From Nocardia sp. NBC_00508 (GTDB lineage Bacteria > Actinomycetota > Actinomycetes > Mycobacteriales > Mycobacteriaceae), in NCBI RefSeq assembly GCF_036346875.1, contig NZ_CP107852.1, positions 3,968,001-4,032,000 of the forward strand: 64,000 bases of DNA. Direction: 5' to 3'. Under the pieces are notes generated by a model. That model made no database searches, was not told the origin of the DNA, and was given only the letters and a program-made list of their open reading frames with translations. Numbering within the stretch: position 1 is the stretch's first letter; each line of letters begins with the position of its first letter. The position numbers and the translations under genes were made by a program. Shown piece by piece: positions 34,123 through 45,569 of this stretch.

Positions 34123-34329
34123 ATGGCACAGGGAACTGTGAAGTGGTTCAACGCGGAGAAGGGGTTCGGCTTCATCGCGCCCGAGGACGGCTCCGCTGAC
34201 GTCTTCGTCCACTACTCCGAGATCCAGGGTTCGGGCTTCCGCACCCTCGAGGAGAACCAGAAGGTCGAATTCGAGGTCGGCCAGGGCACCAAGGGCCCGC
34301 AGGCCACCGGAGTGCGTGCGCTCAGCTGA
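34123..34329 (+). CDS. cspA: Cold-shock protein CspA
   Basis: 68-residue single cold-shock domain. RNA-binding motifs KGFGFIAPEDG (RNP1) and DVFVHYSEI (RNP2) are intact, preceded by GTVKWFNAE. RNA chaperone; Rv3648c orthologue by position. Strong ribosome site GAGAAGGA 6-7 bases before the ATG. Confidence 0.97.
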   Translation: MAQGTVKWFNAEKGFGFIAPEDGSADVFVHYSEIQGSGFRTLEENQKVEFEVGQGTKGPQATGVRALS

Positions 34330-34346
34330 GCGGCGCGACATCCACC

Positions 34347-34385
34347 GCTCGTCCCTCACCGCCGGAAACGGGGTGGGGGACGAGC
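34347..34385 (+). terminator. Terminator hairpin of cspA
   Basis: 14-base stem with one mismatch: GCTCGTCCCTCACC at 34347-34360 and its near-complement at 34372-34385, loop of 11 bases, then TATATCTGG. The rest of 34330-34647 shows no gene; it must carry the topA promoter. Confidence 0.75.
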
Positions 34386-34647
34386 TATATCTGGGGTAGG
34401 CACGGCCCGCGCGAACAGCCGGAACGCTCGTCGAGCATGCCGCGGCGCCGGTGCCGCGAAAAGACAGGGCATACTGATTCGAACTGACGCGCGTACGCTC
34501 AGTGGTTCGAGTCGCAAGCACTCGACTACACGCGGCGTCACGGTATAAACGTGTCTGGTGGCGACGTTCAGCCGTCGCAGCCGCTTACCCCAGCCGCGCC
34601 AGCGGGAACAACGCAGCGCGGGTCGATCAGGAAAGGTGTATTCGCCG

Positions 34648-37548
<2,901 letters not shown>

Positions 37549-37582
37549 GTTCCCACTCCGCCTCGGCCGTAGCGTGAGCGCC

Positions 37583-38089
37583 ATGAGTACCGAACAGGAA
37601 CGCGAGGATCTGATCGCGATGCTCGCCGACCAGCGCGAGCTTTTCCGTATCACCCTGCGCGGGATCGATGACGAGCAGGCGCGGCGGCCGACCACCGTGA
37701 GCGAACTGACCCTCGGTGGCTTGCTGCACCACCTGATCAACTGTGAACGGCACTGGACCTCGGTGATCGTGCGGCGGGACGAGAACGCGGCACTGGACGT
37801 CTCGACGTTCGATGGTGAGTACGTCATGGCGCCGGACGAGACCGTGTCCGGGTTGCTGGCCACCTGGGACGAGGTCGCCGCGGCAACGGCCGAGCTGATC
37901 CGCTCGGTCGACAGCCTCGACACCTCGGTTCCCACGCCGACGGCGCCGTGGACGCCGGAGCGGATCTGGCAGTCGGTGCGCTATACCGTGCTGCATATCC
38001 TGCGGGAGATCGCACACCATTCCGGGCACGCGGACATCATCCGCGAGGCGCTGGACGGCGCGAGCAGCACGCAGCAGCGCGCCTCATAG
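37583..38089 (+). CDS. DinB-superfamily protein (DUF664)
   Basis: 168 residues from ATG 37583 (GTG 37574 possible). Four-helix DinB fold: LRGIDDEQARRPTTVSELTLGGLLHHLINCERHW and a C-terminal LLHILREIAHHSGHADIIREALDG. The three metal-ligand histidines are H52-region (GGLLHHL) and the pair in IAHHSGH. Members are thiol-dependent enzymes, in actinobacteria often using mycothiol. The substrate is unknown. Independent of topA, 34 bases downstream of it. Confidence 0.87.
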   Translation: MSTEQEREDLIAMLADQRELFRITLRGIDDEQARRPTTVSELTLGGLLHHLINCERHWTSVIVRRDENAALDVSTFDGEYVMAPDETVSGLLATWDEVAAATAELIRSVDSLDTSVPTPTAPWTPERIWQSVRYTVLHILREIAHHSGHADIIREALDGASSTQQRAS

Positions 38090-38142
38090 CGTCGATTGGT
38101 ACCTGACCGACGGTGTCGGTGCCGGCGGCTAGGGTGTACGGC

Positions 38143-39348
38143 GTGGCGGGTGTCTTCGATCGGTTGGTCGGCCAGGAGGCGGTCGAGTCCGAGTTGACCG
38201 CTGCCGCCATCGCGGCGCGCGCGGGCGTGGTCGAGGGGGCGATGACGCATTCGTGGTTGTTCACCGGCCCGCCTGGATCGGGCAGATCCGTTGCGGCGCT
38301 GTGCTTCGCGGCCGCATTGCAGTGCACCGACCCGCAGGCTCCCGGGTGCGGCAGCTGCCACGCCTGCACCACAACCATGGCGGGCACACACGGTGACGTG
38401 CGCCGGGTGGTGCCCGAGGGACTGAGCATCAGCACCAAAGAGATGCGCGAGATCGTGCAGGTCGCCTCGCGTAGGCCGAGCACGGGGCGCTGGCAGGTGG
38501 TGGTGATCGAGGATGCCGACCGCTTGACCGAAGCGGCGGGAAACGTGCTGCTCAAGGTGGTCGAGGAACCGCCGCACCGGACGGTGTTCCTGCTGTGCGC
38601 GCCTTCGGTGGATCCGGAGGACATCTCGATCACACTGCGTTCCCGGTGCAGGCATGTACACCTGGTGACGCCGTCGATACCCGCCATCGCCCGGGTGCTC
38701 ACCGAACGCGACAAGCTCGACGAGCAGACCGCGACCTGGGCCGCCGCCATCAGTGGCGGGCACGTCGGGCGCGCCCGCAGGCTCGCCACCGACGAGGAGG
38801 CGCGCGCCCGCCGCCAGCGTGCCCTGGCCTTGGTCGCCGCGGTCGGCACGTCCGGAGCGGCCTACTCCGCCGCCGACGAGCTGGTACGCGCGGCCGACGA
38901 CGAGGCCAAACAGATGAGCGCGGCCCGCGACGAACGCGAACGAGAAGAACTCGCCACCGCCCTCGGCGCGGGCGGCACCGGCAAGGGCGCGGCGACCGCC
39001 ACCCGTGGTTCCGCCGGTGTGCTGAAGGACCTGGAACGACGCCAGAAGTCCCGCGCCACCCGCACCGGCCGCGACGCCCTCGATCGCGCCCTGATCGACG
39101 TGGCCGGCGTCTACCGCGACGCGCTGGCCGTCCGTTTCGGCGCCGCCCGCCGCGGTTCCGGCGTCGCGCTCACCCACCCAGACCTTTCCGACCAGATCCA
39201 CGACCTCGCCGCGCGCCTGCGCCCCGAGGGCCTGCTCCGGTCCATCGAGGCCGTCCTCGCCTGCCGAGAAGCCCTCGACCTCAACGTCAAGCCCCGCTTC
39301 GCCCTCGCCGCCATGGCCGCAGCCCTGATCGCAGCCCAGTCCCAGTGA
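38143..39348 (+). CDS. holB: DNA polymerase III delta' subunit
   Basis: Clamp-loader subunit, 401 residues from GTG 38143. AAA+ motifs: VFDRLVGQEAVESEL, P-loop GPPGSGRSVAALCF (the lysine of GKS is arginine, normal for delta', which does not hydrolyse ATP), zinc-module cysteines CTDPQAPGCGSCHAC, SRC motif LRSRCRHV. Followed 60 bases later by tRNA-Thr. Rv3644c orthologue by position. The C-terminal part contains an actinobacterial charged insertion (EAKQMSAARDEREREELATAL). Confidence 0.93.
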   Translation: MAGVFDRLVGQEAVESELTAAAIAARAGVVEGAMTHSWLFTGPPGSGRSVAALCFAAALQCTDPQAPGCGSCHACTTTMAGTHGDVRRVVPEGLSISTKEMREIVQVASRRPSTGRWQVVVIEDADRLTEAAGNVLLKVVEEPPHRTVFLLCAPSVDPEDISITLRSRCRHVHLVTPSIPAIARVLTERDKLDEQTATWAAAISGGHVGRARRLATDEEARARRQRALALVAAVGTSGAAYSAADELVRAADDEAKQMSAARDEREREELATALGAGGTGKGAATATRGSAGVLKDLERRQKSRATRTGRDALDRALIDVAGVYRDALAVRFGAARRGSGVALTHPDLSDQIHDLAARLRPEGLLRSIEAVLACREALDLNVKPRFALAAMAAALIAAQSQ

Positions 39349-39410
39349 CCGTGACCACCCGTTTTCGCGATCGGCCCCCGAGACGATAGACTCGCTTGGC
39401 CGAAAGGCAC

Positions 39411-39483
39411 GCCGCCTTAGCTCAGTCGGTAGAGCGCTTCACTCGTAATGAAAAGGTCGCGAGTTCGATTCTCGCAGGCGGCT
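39411..39483 (+). tRNA. tRNA-Thr (anticodon CGT)
   Basis: Acceptor stem GCCGCCT with AGGCGGC, discriminator T. D-arm GCTCAGTCGGTAGAGC, anticodon loop CTCGTAA with anticodon CGT, T-arm GCGAGTTCGATTCTCGC. No CCA is encoded. A TAGACT -10-like hexamer lies at about 39387. Collinearity with M. tuberculosis ends here, and accessory genes follow, so the 3' end is a possible integration point. Confidence 0.96.
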
Positions 39484-39987
39484 CAATTCCCTTTTGCTAT
39501 AAGCGCAGGTAGAAGTGCGGAGTCTGGCTGCTAATTTTGTCTCATTTCCTGATGACGGCGTCATCGGTATTTGATGACGGGCAACGCGGTTCGGTCCTTC
39601 GCTAGACCATTTGAGCTGCTCTTTCACCTGAGAGCGCTGGGGATTGGGCGCCGGGGAGGATGGCTCCCCCTTCGGCTGTCCGTCAATGTTTTGGTATCAG
39701 GCCGGTGTGGCAGGTTCGGGGTGGATGGGGACTCGGACGCGGGGTGAAGCGGGTTCGGAAGCACTCCCGACCCCTCTGCCAGTGGAGTAGGTCTAATCCG
39801 TCCTCGAGCATCCGACGTGACTTGCGACTTTTTCGGCGCGGCGCGAGGCACTCCGGAAGCGGGATTGACATCGTCGCCGCTCGGCTGCAATTTCACGGTA
39901 TGCTGAAATATGTTTCAGCCGGTGCTGGAACAGCAGTAGCAGGCAATCGCGCACGCTCATGGAACGGGCAGGAGGGGGCAGCGGGAC
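39484..39987. promoter_or_regulatory. tRNA-to-TetR spacer with two palindromes
   Basis: 504 bases without a gene. It has GATGACG-G-CGTCATC at 39551-39565 and GCTGAAA-TATG-TTTCAGC at 39902-39919. The second lies about 70 bases before the TetR start and is a good candidate for its own operator. I looked for an att-like repeat of the tRNA 3' end and saw none. Confidence 0.5.
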
Positions 39988-40605
39988 ATGGTGGCACGGG
40001 CAGGAAGGGGTCCGCGTGGGGAACGTGGCGCGCAGGCGGACCGCATTCTGGCGGCGGCCCGCAAGTCCTTCGCTGAGCGGGGCTACAACGGGACCTCATT
40101 GCGGTCGGTGGCTCAGGCCGCCGATGTGGATCCCACCCTGGTGAACTACTACTTCTCCAACAAGACGGGATTGCTGAAGGCGGCGCTGGAGCCGCCGGAC
40201 GCCTTCGGTGCGGGCATTGCCGAGGCCGCCCAGGTGCCGCTGGAGGAGCGCGGGCGAGCCTTCGTGGAGGCGGCGCTGCGCATGTGGGACGACCCGGCCA
40301 CCGCGGAGGTCCTGCGCTCGATCATCCTCGCGGCAAGTCACGAGCCCTTCGCCATGGAGCGCCTCCGCTCCGTCTTCTCCGCGCTCGTCCTGCAGATCGT
40401 GTCGGCGAGCCTTCCCCACGACGAGGCCGAGGTGCGCGCAAATCTGGTCTCCACGCAGATCGTGGGCCTTGCGATGACACGTTACGTCTGGGCGATCGAC
40501 CGCATCGCCGACATCCCCTCAGAGCAGGTCATCCGCCTGATCGCGCCGACTGTGCAGCACTACCTCACGGGCGCCCTGGGCGGGGACATCCCGGGGAACG
40601 CCTGA
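39988..40605 (+). CDS. TetR-family transcriptional regulator
   Basis: 205 residues. N-terminal helix-turn-helix ILAAARKSFAERGYNGTSLRSVAQAADVDPTLVNYYFSNKTGLL; C-terminal ligand domain of the actinobacterial TetR_C_17 type (EVLRSIILAASHEPFAMERLRSVF). GGAGGGG 10 bases before ATG. Probably controls itself and the hydrolase downstream: similar half-sites (TTTCAG, GGAAAT) appear upstream of both. First gene of the segment not shared with M. tuberculosis. Confidence 0.88.
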   Translation: MVARAGRGPRGERGAQADRILAAARKSFAERGYNGTSLRSVAQAADVDPTLVNYYFSNKTGLLKAALEPPDAFGAGIAEAAQVPLEERGRAFVEAALRMWDDPATAEVLRSIILAASHEPFAMERLRSVFSALVLQIVSASLPHDEAEVRANLVSTQIVGLAMTRYVWAIDRIADIPSEQVIRLIAPTVQHYLTGALGGDIPGNA

Positions 40606-40858
40606 CCGCAAGCGACTGTCCGGAGCGGAGCGGACATCGCCCGCCAGTCCGCCTATTCCAGCGCAGACGCCAGTATCCCAAAATCCTCCACCCCTCCATG
40701 GGATGACCTGTGAGGACGATGCGCCCGTCCCGGTCCGCGGCCCCCGGCTCCCCTCGGGCATTCACGGCCCCGATGCGAACGACGCCACCATATTTTCACG
40801 CCATATGGAAATTCCCCTTGCCTGTAGCGAGTCTGCGCGCGTACGGTGAGGACAGTTA

Positions 40859-40878
40859 ATTTCAGTACACGTGGAAAT
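40859..40878 (+). promoter_or_regulatory. Possible TetR operator before the CocE/NonD hydrolase
   Basis: ATTTC-AGTACACGTG-GAAAT, imperfect dyad in front of ATG 40891. The TTTCAG part also occurs in the palindrome upstream of tetR at 39913-39918. Weak evidence, based on shared half-site only. Confidence 0.3.
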
Positions 40879-40890
40879 GAGAGTGCCATG

Positions 40891-42606
40891 GCCCGATTCA
40901 AGGCCGCCGGAGTGGAGCCCGGTCAGCGTCAGCTCAACGGACCGCAGACCACCGGTCGTCAGTACCGCAACCTGTCCCCGGCCCTCCACGGGACGACCCG
41001 CGAGGACAATGTGTCCGTCCCGGTGCGCGACGGCACCCAGCTACTGGCCGACATTCACCGGCCCGACGCGGAGGGCAGGTTCCCCGCCCTTATCGCGGCG
41101 GCCCCCTACCCCCGCCAGCTCCAGGACCTGGGCGCCCCCGCGGCCATCATCGAGGCCGGCGCCAGCGACTTCTGGGTGCCGCGCGGCTACGCCCATGTCA
41201 TCGCCAACCTCCGCGGCACGGTCGGCTCCGGCGGCGTCTACACCTTTTTCGACGAGCAGGAGCGCAAGGACCTGTTCGACCTGGTCGAGTGGGCCGCCGG
41301 GCAGCCCTGGTGCGACGGAAAGGTAGGCATGATCGGCATCAGCTACTACGCCATGAGCCAGCTGGAGGCAGCCACCCAGCGCCCGCCACACCTCGAAGCC
41401 CTGTTCCCTTTCAACGTCACTGTCCAGGTCCGGGAAGCCGCTTACCACAACGGCCTGTTGAGCGAGGCCTTCCTTACCCCCTGGATCCATGCGCTGGGCG
41501 TCCTGTCCGCCCACGGCGACCGCCTCTACCGCAAGGGCCTGTCCCGTCTCCTGCGCCGGTTCCTCGCCATCCCCGCCGTCCACCGGCGGTTCAGCCAGAC
41601 CGACGGCGTCCAGGCAACCCGCGGCCTGCGGCTGGTCAGCCGCTTCCGCCACGACGCCCACCCATGGAACGCTCTGCTCGAGGCAGTGACCACCGATCAC
41701 CCCACCCGGGATGCGTGGTGGGACGAGCGTGACCTGACCGGACTGCTCGCCGATGTCGACATACCCGTCTACCTCGGCGGCGAATGGTCCAACGTTCCCC
41801 TCCACCTGACCGGGCTCTTCCAAGCCCGGGACGCCCTCGCGCACAACCCGCACGTGCGCATGGCCATGCTCGGGGAGCACAGCCTGCCCTGGCCATGGGA
41901 AAGCATGCACATCGAGGCACTCGCCTGGTTCGACCACTGGCTCAAGGGCCGGGACACCGGCATTCTCGAAGGCCCTGCCATCCGCTACTGGTTGCCCGGG
42001 GCCGAACAGTGGCGCACCGCCGACTCCTGGCCCCCGTCGGCCACCCACACCGCCCTGGCCCTCAGCGCTGACGGCTCCCTTACGGCCGACGAGCGGCCGG
42101 GCGAGCGCAGTTACGCCACCGATGGCGCGAACCACATGCCAGGCCAGCTGAGTTGGACCAGCGCCCCCCTTCCCGACGATATCGACATGGTCGGCCACCC
42201 CGAACTACGGCTCACCGCCACCAGCAGTGCGACCGACACGGCATGGATCCTGCTTCTGCAAGACGTCGGCCCGGATGGCAAGGCCGCCGACATCACCCAG
42301 GGCTGGCTGCGCGCCGGCATGCGCCACGTCGACGAGGACGCGAGTGAGACGGGCCGGCCCGTCCTCCCGATGCAGGCGCGGATTGCCGTCCCTCCAGGCG
42401 AGCCGGTCGACTACCGCATCCCGCTGGTCGCCAACGCCCGCCGGTTCCAGCGCGGGCACCGCATCCGGCTGATCCTCACCAGCGACGACAATCGCGAGGA
42501 GTTCCAGCCCATGCTGCTGTTCAGTCACGCCCCCGTCAGCATGGCGGGCGTCAACACGGTGCACTCCAGCTCACGCCTGCTGCTTCCGATCCTGGACGGC
42601 GAATGA
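40891..42606 (+). CDS. CocE/NonD-family hydrolase (S15 peptidase-like)
   Basis: 571 residues from ATG 40891. Alpha/beta hydrolase of the X-prolyl dipeptidyl peptidase/cocaine esterase class: N-terminal strand region VSVPVRDGTQLLADIHRP, RGTVGSGG, nucleophile elbow GMIGISYYAMSQ (serine in G-x-S-Y-x), histidine candidate in LGEHSLPWPWESMH, and the C-terminal jelly-roll domain (LSWTSAPLPDDIDMVGHPELRLTATSS; GHRIRLILTSDD). It hydrolyses an ester or amide; no signal peptide is seen. Preceded by tetR, which probably controls it. Codon style and neighbours suggest acquisition from another actinobacterium, for example a streptomycete. Confidence 0.85.
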   Translation, partial: ARFKAAGVEPGQRQLNGPQTTGRQYRNLSPALHGTTREDNVSVPVRDGTQLLADIHRPDAEGRFPALIAAAPYPRQLQDLGAPAAIIEAGASDFWVPRGYAHVIANLRGTVGSGGVYTFFDEQERKDLFDLVEWAAGQPWCDGKVGMIGISYYAMSQLEAATQRPPHLEALFPFNVTVQVREAAYHNGLLSEAFLTPWIHALGVLSAHGDRLYRKGLSRLLRRFLAIPAVHRRFSQTDGVQATRGLRLVSRFRHDAHPWNALLEAVTTDHPTRDAWWDERDLTGLLADVDIPVYLGGEWSNVPLHLTGLFQARDALAHNPHVRMAMLGEHSLPWPWESMHIEALAWFDHWLKGRDTGILEGPAIRYWLPGAEQWRTADSWPPSATHTALALSADGSLTADERPGERSYATDGANHMPGQLSWTSAPLPDDIDMVGHPELRLTATSSATDTAWILLLQDVGPDGKAADITQGWLRAGMRHVDEDASETGRPVLPMQARIAVPPGEPVDYRIPLVANARRFQRGHRIRLILTSDDNREEFQPMLLFSHAPVSMAGVNTVHSSSRLLLPILDGE

Positions 42607-42765
42607 ACGGGATGCCCTCCGGCCGCGACGACCCGGCGGTCCGCTCGTTTCGATCACCCTCACGGTGAGCTCGCGGCCGGAAACCAGCGTGGCCCCACAT
42701 ACCCCTGTTCGCCGCGGCGCCCCCGCCCAGGCAAGACCGTCCCAACCTCTGATGGAGTGCCCTTG

Positions 42766-43224
42766 ATGACCACTACGTCCACCCGCCCGGCCAGCCCGAG
42801 CCTCCTCCGCTACACATCCGCGGTCGGCGGCGCCATCCTGGTCACAGCCCTGCTGTGGGCCGCAGCCCACAGCCTCGGCGTCGAACTTCGCGTCGATGCC
42901 CGCAACGGACGGCCGGCCCAGGTCGTCGGCCTGCCCCTCGTCGCAGGCAGCACGCTCGTCGTCTCCCTGCTCGCCTCGGCGACGCGGAAGTGGTTGGACC
43001 GGTTGACCGACCGGGCCCCGACCGCCTGGACCCGACTGGCCGTCACCGTGTTGCTGGTGTCGCTCGCGCCTATGGCGTACGTCCAGGCATCCGGCAGCGC
43101 CAAAGCGACGCTCGCCCTGATGCACCTGGCAGTCGCCGCCGTACTCGTGCCGCTCCTGGCCCGCGGAAGCGGCGATCGGCCCGGAACGCAGCAGCACGCC
43201 AGAAACAACCAATCGATCCGTTGA
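42766..43224 (+). CDS. DUF6069-type small membrane protein
   Basis: 152 residues from ATG 42766 (GTG 42757 possible). Four membrane helices: AVGGAILVTALLWAAAHSLGV, GLPLVAGSTLVVSLLASAT, LAVTVLLVSLAPMAYV and ATLALMHLAVAAVLVPLLA. The pattern resembles DUF6069 proteins of actinobacteria, which have no known function. Sits between the hydrolase and the broken ligase in the accessory segment. Confidence 0.65.
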   Translation: MTTTSTRPASPSLLRYTSAVGGAILVTALLWAAAHSLGVELRVDARNGRPAQVVGLPLVAGSTLVVSLLASATRKWLDRLTDRAPTAWTRLAVTVLLVSLAPMAYVQASGSAKATLALMHLAVAAVLVPLLARGSGDRPGTQQHARNNQSIR

Positions 43225-43276
43225 AGGTGCGGAGCGTGATCCGGCCGCCGACCCGGACGTCGAAGGAGCCATGCAC

Positions 43277-43520
43277 ATGCCCAGCCATCACGCCAACCTC
43301 GCCGCGATCCTGGTGGACGCTGCGGCGCGCCACCCCGACCGCCCCGCCGTCCGGCTCGACGGTGCCACCCTCAGGTACGCCGAACTCGACGAGGCGAGTG
43401 CCCGAGCCGCGTCGCTCCTGCGCAGCGCCGGGGCGAACGCGGGCGACCGGGTCGGCCTGATGCTGCCGAACCTGCCCGCGTTCGCCGTCCCGTACTACGG
43501 CATCCGGCGCGCCGGCGCTC
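43277..43520 (+). pseudogene. Truncated AMP-dependent acyl-CoA ligase (N-terminus only)
   Basis: From ATG 43277 (GAAGGAG 9 bases upstream) about 80 residues match the start of acyl-CoA ligases: LAAILVDAAARHPDRPAVRL, LRYAELDEASARAASLLR, GDRVGLMLPNLPAFAVPYYGI. After RRAGA the similarity stops abruptly near 43518 and the frame continues into unrelated sequence to 43708. The AMP-binding motif and the rest of a 500-residue enzyme are absent, so a deletion or recombination joined this fragment to other DNA. Probably marks the right part of the accessory segment. Confidence 0.75.
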
Positions 43521-43707
43521 GGCTCGAATCTGGTCTCCGGCACCCGATCCGCGATCCGCGACCTTGGGCGGTTCCATCGCCAGGTGATCACCGGACAGAC
43601 TCCATCGGCCAACGGCCGGATATCAGTGTGCGACAGACGAAATGCCGGTTTCTCGATCATGGCAGTACAGAGAGGCCAGCACCTGGCCGCGCCGTAGGAC
43701 CAAAGTA

Positions 43708-43887
43708 ATGCAATGCCATGTCACAGTCCGCTTCCCGGGTTGGCCGCCGATGCACTACAAGGCCGACTCCGTAGCAGCGCACACCTTTGCGAAGGCAGTG
43801 TATGAAATGGGACTGGCAACAATTCAAATCGATCAGGATATGCGCGAAGCATTGCAGCCCATGCCTTATCAGCGGCTCTGGCGATGA
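43708..43887 (+). CDS. Small hypothetical protein
   Basis: 59 residues from ATG 43708: begins MQCHVTVRFPGWPPMHYKAD and continues with a predicted helix (SVAAHTFAKAVYEMGLATIQID). Not recognised. The alternation of strand and helix and the absence of arginine-rich shadow character favour a real gene, but codon use is lower in GC3 than its neighbours and no good ribosome site is seen. Confidence 0.4.
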   Translation: MQCHVTVRFPGWPPMHYKADSVAAHTFAKAVYEMGLATIQIDQDMREALQPMPYQRLWR

Positions 43888-44351
43888 ACAAACATGACTG
43901 ATGCCGCCTGCTGCAGCATCTGATGGGCTCGGTCGGAGCCGAATCCCTTGCCGTGCCCACCAGCTCGAGATCCAGCCGAACTCGACTCGGACTCGAACAC
44001 CCCACATGCTGATCGCCAACCGTGCCCTGGATGTTGTCCGGTATCCCGCCAGTGTCAGGTCGACACGCCTCGCTGTCGCGAGCCTGTCGGTGCAGTACCG
44101 GAACAGCTGCTGACCCGCGCGCGCCGGAAGTCGCGCGGTTTCCGCAACCGCTGCGGGCGTTCACCCGTCTCACCGCCCTCAGTGCCGGCTTGTCCAGGCA
44201 AGCCAACCGCATACTCTGCTAAACCTTCTGAACCACTCCGACCGACTCTCCACCGCGGAATATCAGCGCGCCTCAGCGCTAAGTGAGATACACAGGTGTC
44301 GGCCGACAATGTCAAGTCCGGACCCGGACCGTGCGGTTGTCGAACGGGTCG
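43888..44351. other. Non-coding stretch at the right end of the accessory segment
   Basis: 464 bases. Only short, unconvincing frames on both strands; GC is lower than in flanking genes. Nothing recognised. Confidence 0.4.
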
Positions 44352-44774
44352 TCAAGATGCCCAGGGGCCGATGCCGCCGACCTTGTCGATTCGGATGCGG
44401 GTGAGGTAACCGGGCGGGGCGTCTTCCGGCGGGAACTGGGCTGTGCGGCCGATCATGGTCTTGGCGAGTTCGGTGAGCAGTTCGGGGGCGCCGCCCTCGA
44501 CGACGCGGGCGGTGCCGGTGATCGACAAGTACGGGCGCATCACTTCGCCGCGTTCGGAGGAGAGGATGGTGACCGCGACGCGCGGGTCGCGGCGGACGTT
44601 GCGGATCTTCTGGTAGACGCCGAGGTGGGCGGTGACGAGCTCGTCGCCATCCGGTGTGGATTGCAAGGCCACCCAGACGACGGATACCTGGGGACTGCCG
44701 TCGGGGTTGATGGTGACCAGCGTTGCGTCGGCACCGGCACCGATGAGTGCGCAAGCGTCGTCGGCGAGTTTCAT
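44352..44774 (-). CDS. PPOX-class FMN/F420-binding split-barrel protein
   Basis: 140 residues, pyridoxamine-phosphate-oxidase-like fold: CALIGAGADATLVTINPDGSPQVSVVWV, RNVRRDPRVAVTIL, YLSITGTARVVEGGAPELLTELAKTMIG and the C-terminal RIRIDKVGGIGPW. In actinobacteria such small proteins mostly use coenzyme F420 and reduce diverse substrates; the exact group cannot be fixed by eye. Confidence 0.82.
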   Translation of the reverse strand: MKLADDACALIGAGADATLVTINPDGSPQVSVVWVALQSTPDGDELVTAHLGVYQKIRNVRRDPRVAVTILSSERGEVMRPYLSITGTARVVEGGAPELLTELAKTMIGRTAQFPPEDAPPGYLTRIRIDKVGGIGPWAS

Positions 44775-44895
44775 GTGTTGTTCTACCGCTCGGCCGCCGC
44801 TTTCATTCCCGGCTCACCAGCTCTGCAGAAAGCGACCGCGTCGCGACAATCCGCGGCGTGACGCAGCGTAAGTCGTCCCTCGACGCTATTGCGGA

Positions 44896-45369
44896 CTACG
44901 TGACGACGAATGTTCCCTTGCCCGGCATGTGCGGATAGTTGGTCGCGATCAGCACTTCGGCTCGGCCGAGACCGGAGGGGATGGTGACGGGGACCCAGTG
45001 GCCGTGGACATTCTCGCCGGTTGGCGTATCGTCGTCGACCCAGATCGGCGGAAGACTGCCCAGCTCGCCGGTATCGGAGTTCCGCCAATAAACCGTGACC
45101 TCTACGCCGCAGGAGCCGCCCGGGACGTCGGGGGTGAAGACGAACTCCGGACGGATCCACAGCGTTGGACTGCCGGAGTAGTTGCGGTCGGGATCGTACT
45201 GGGCCGCGATCATTCCGATGCCGGTACCGCCGCCTCCGCATACCGTGCGTGCCGGTGGGACGCCGACGGGGATCGCGGACGCGGTGGGGGCGGTCAGCGC
45301 CAATGCGCCGGCAGCCAGAGTTAGTGCCGTCATACCGCGATAGCCGTGCACGGCTGCTCCGCTCTTCAT
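44896..45369 (-). CDS. Secreted hypothetical protein
   Basis: 157 residues from ATG 45369. Signal peptide MTALTLAAGALALTAPTASA with an AxA cleavage site (ASA-IP) after a short basic start. The mature part has two cysteines (TVCGGGGTG and GSCGVEV), likely a disulfide, and a beta-rich pattern (VEVTVYWRNSDTGELG; HWVPVTIPSGLGRAEVLIATNYP). Not recognised; a small extracellular beta-sandwich is plausible. Confidence 0.68.
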   Translation of the reverse strand: MKSGAAVHGYRGMTALTLAAGALALTAPTASAIPVGVPPARTVCGGGGTGIGMIAAQYDPDRNYSGSPTLWIRPEFVFTPDVPGGSCGVEVTVYWRNSDTGELGSLPPIWVDDDTPTGENVHGHWVPVTIPSGLGRAEVLIATNYPHMPGKGTFVVT

Positions 45370-45569
45370 CGGGGTCGAACTGTCTGCCCATGTGTCGCTC
45401 GAGATTCGCAGAACGTTAACCAGCGTTGGCGCTGTCGGCATCCGCGTCTTGCCGTGCATGGGGAGGGCTACCGCGAGCGGGTGCGGTGCCGGATCGGGTA
45501 AGTCGAAGGGCGCAAGCCGTTACCCTGGGCTGGGCGCCGTTGACCAGCCCAGGAGAACGTCTTCCGGGC

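Noticed and set aside
33828..34199. 123-codon plus-strand frame upstream of and over the start of cspA
   Set aside because: It runs out of frame into cspA and has no protein-like pattern. The region is better explained as the cspA leader.
39470..44351. tRNA-flanked att site for an integrative element
   Set aside because: I looked for a second copy of the tRNA 3' end in the accessory segment and found none, and there is no integrase gene.
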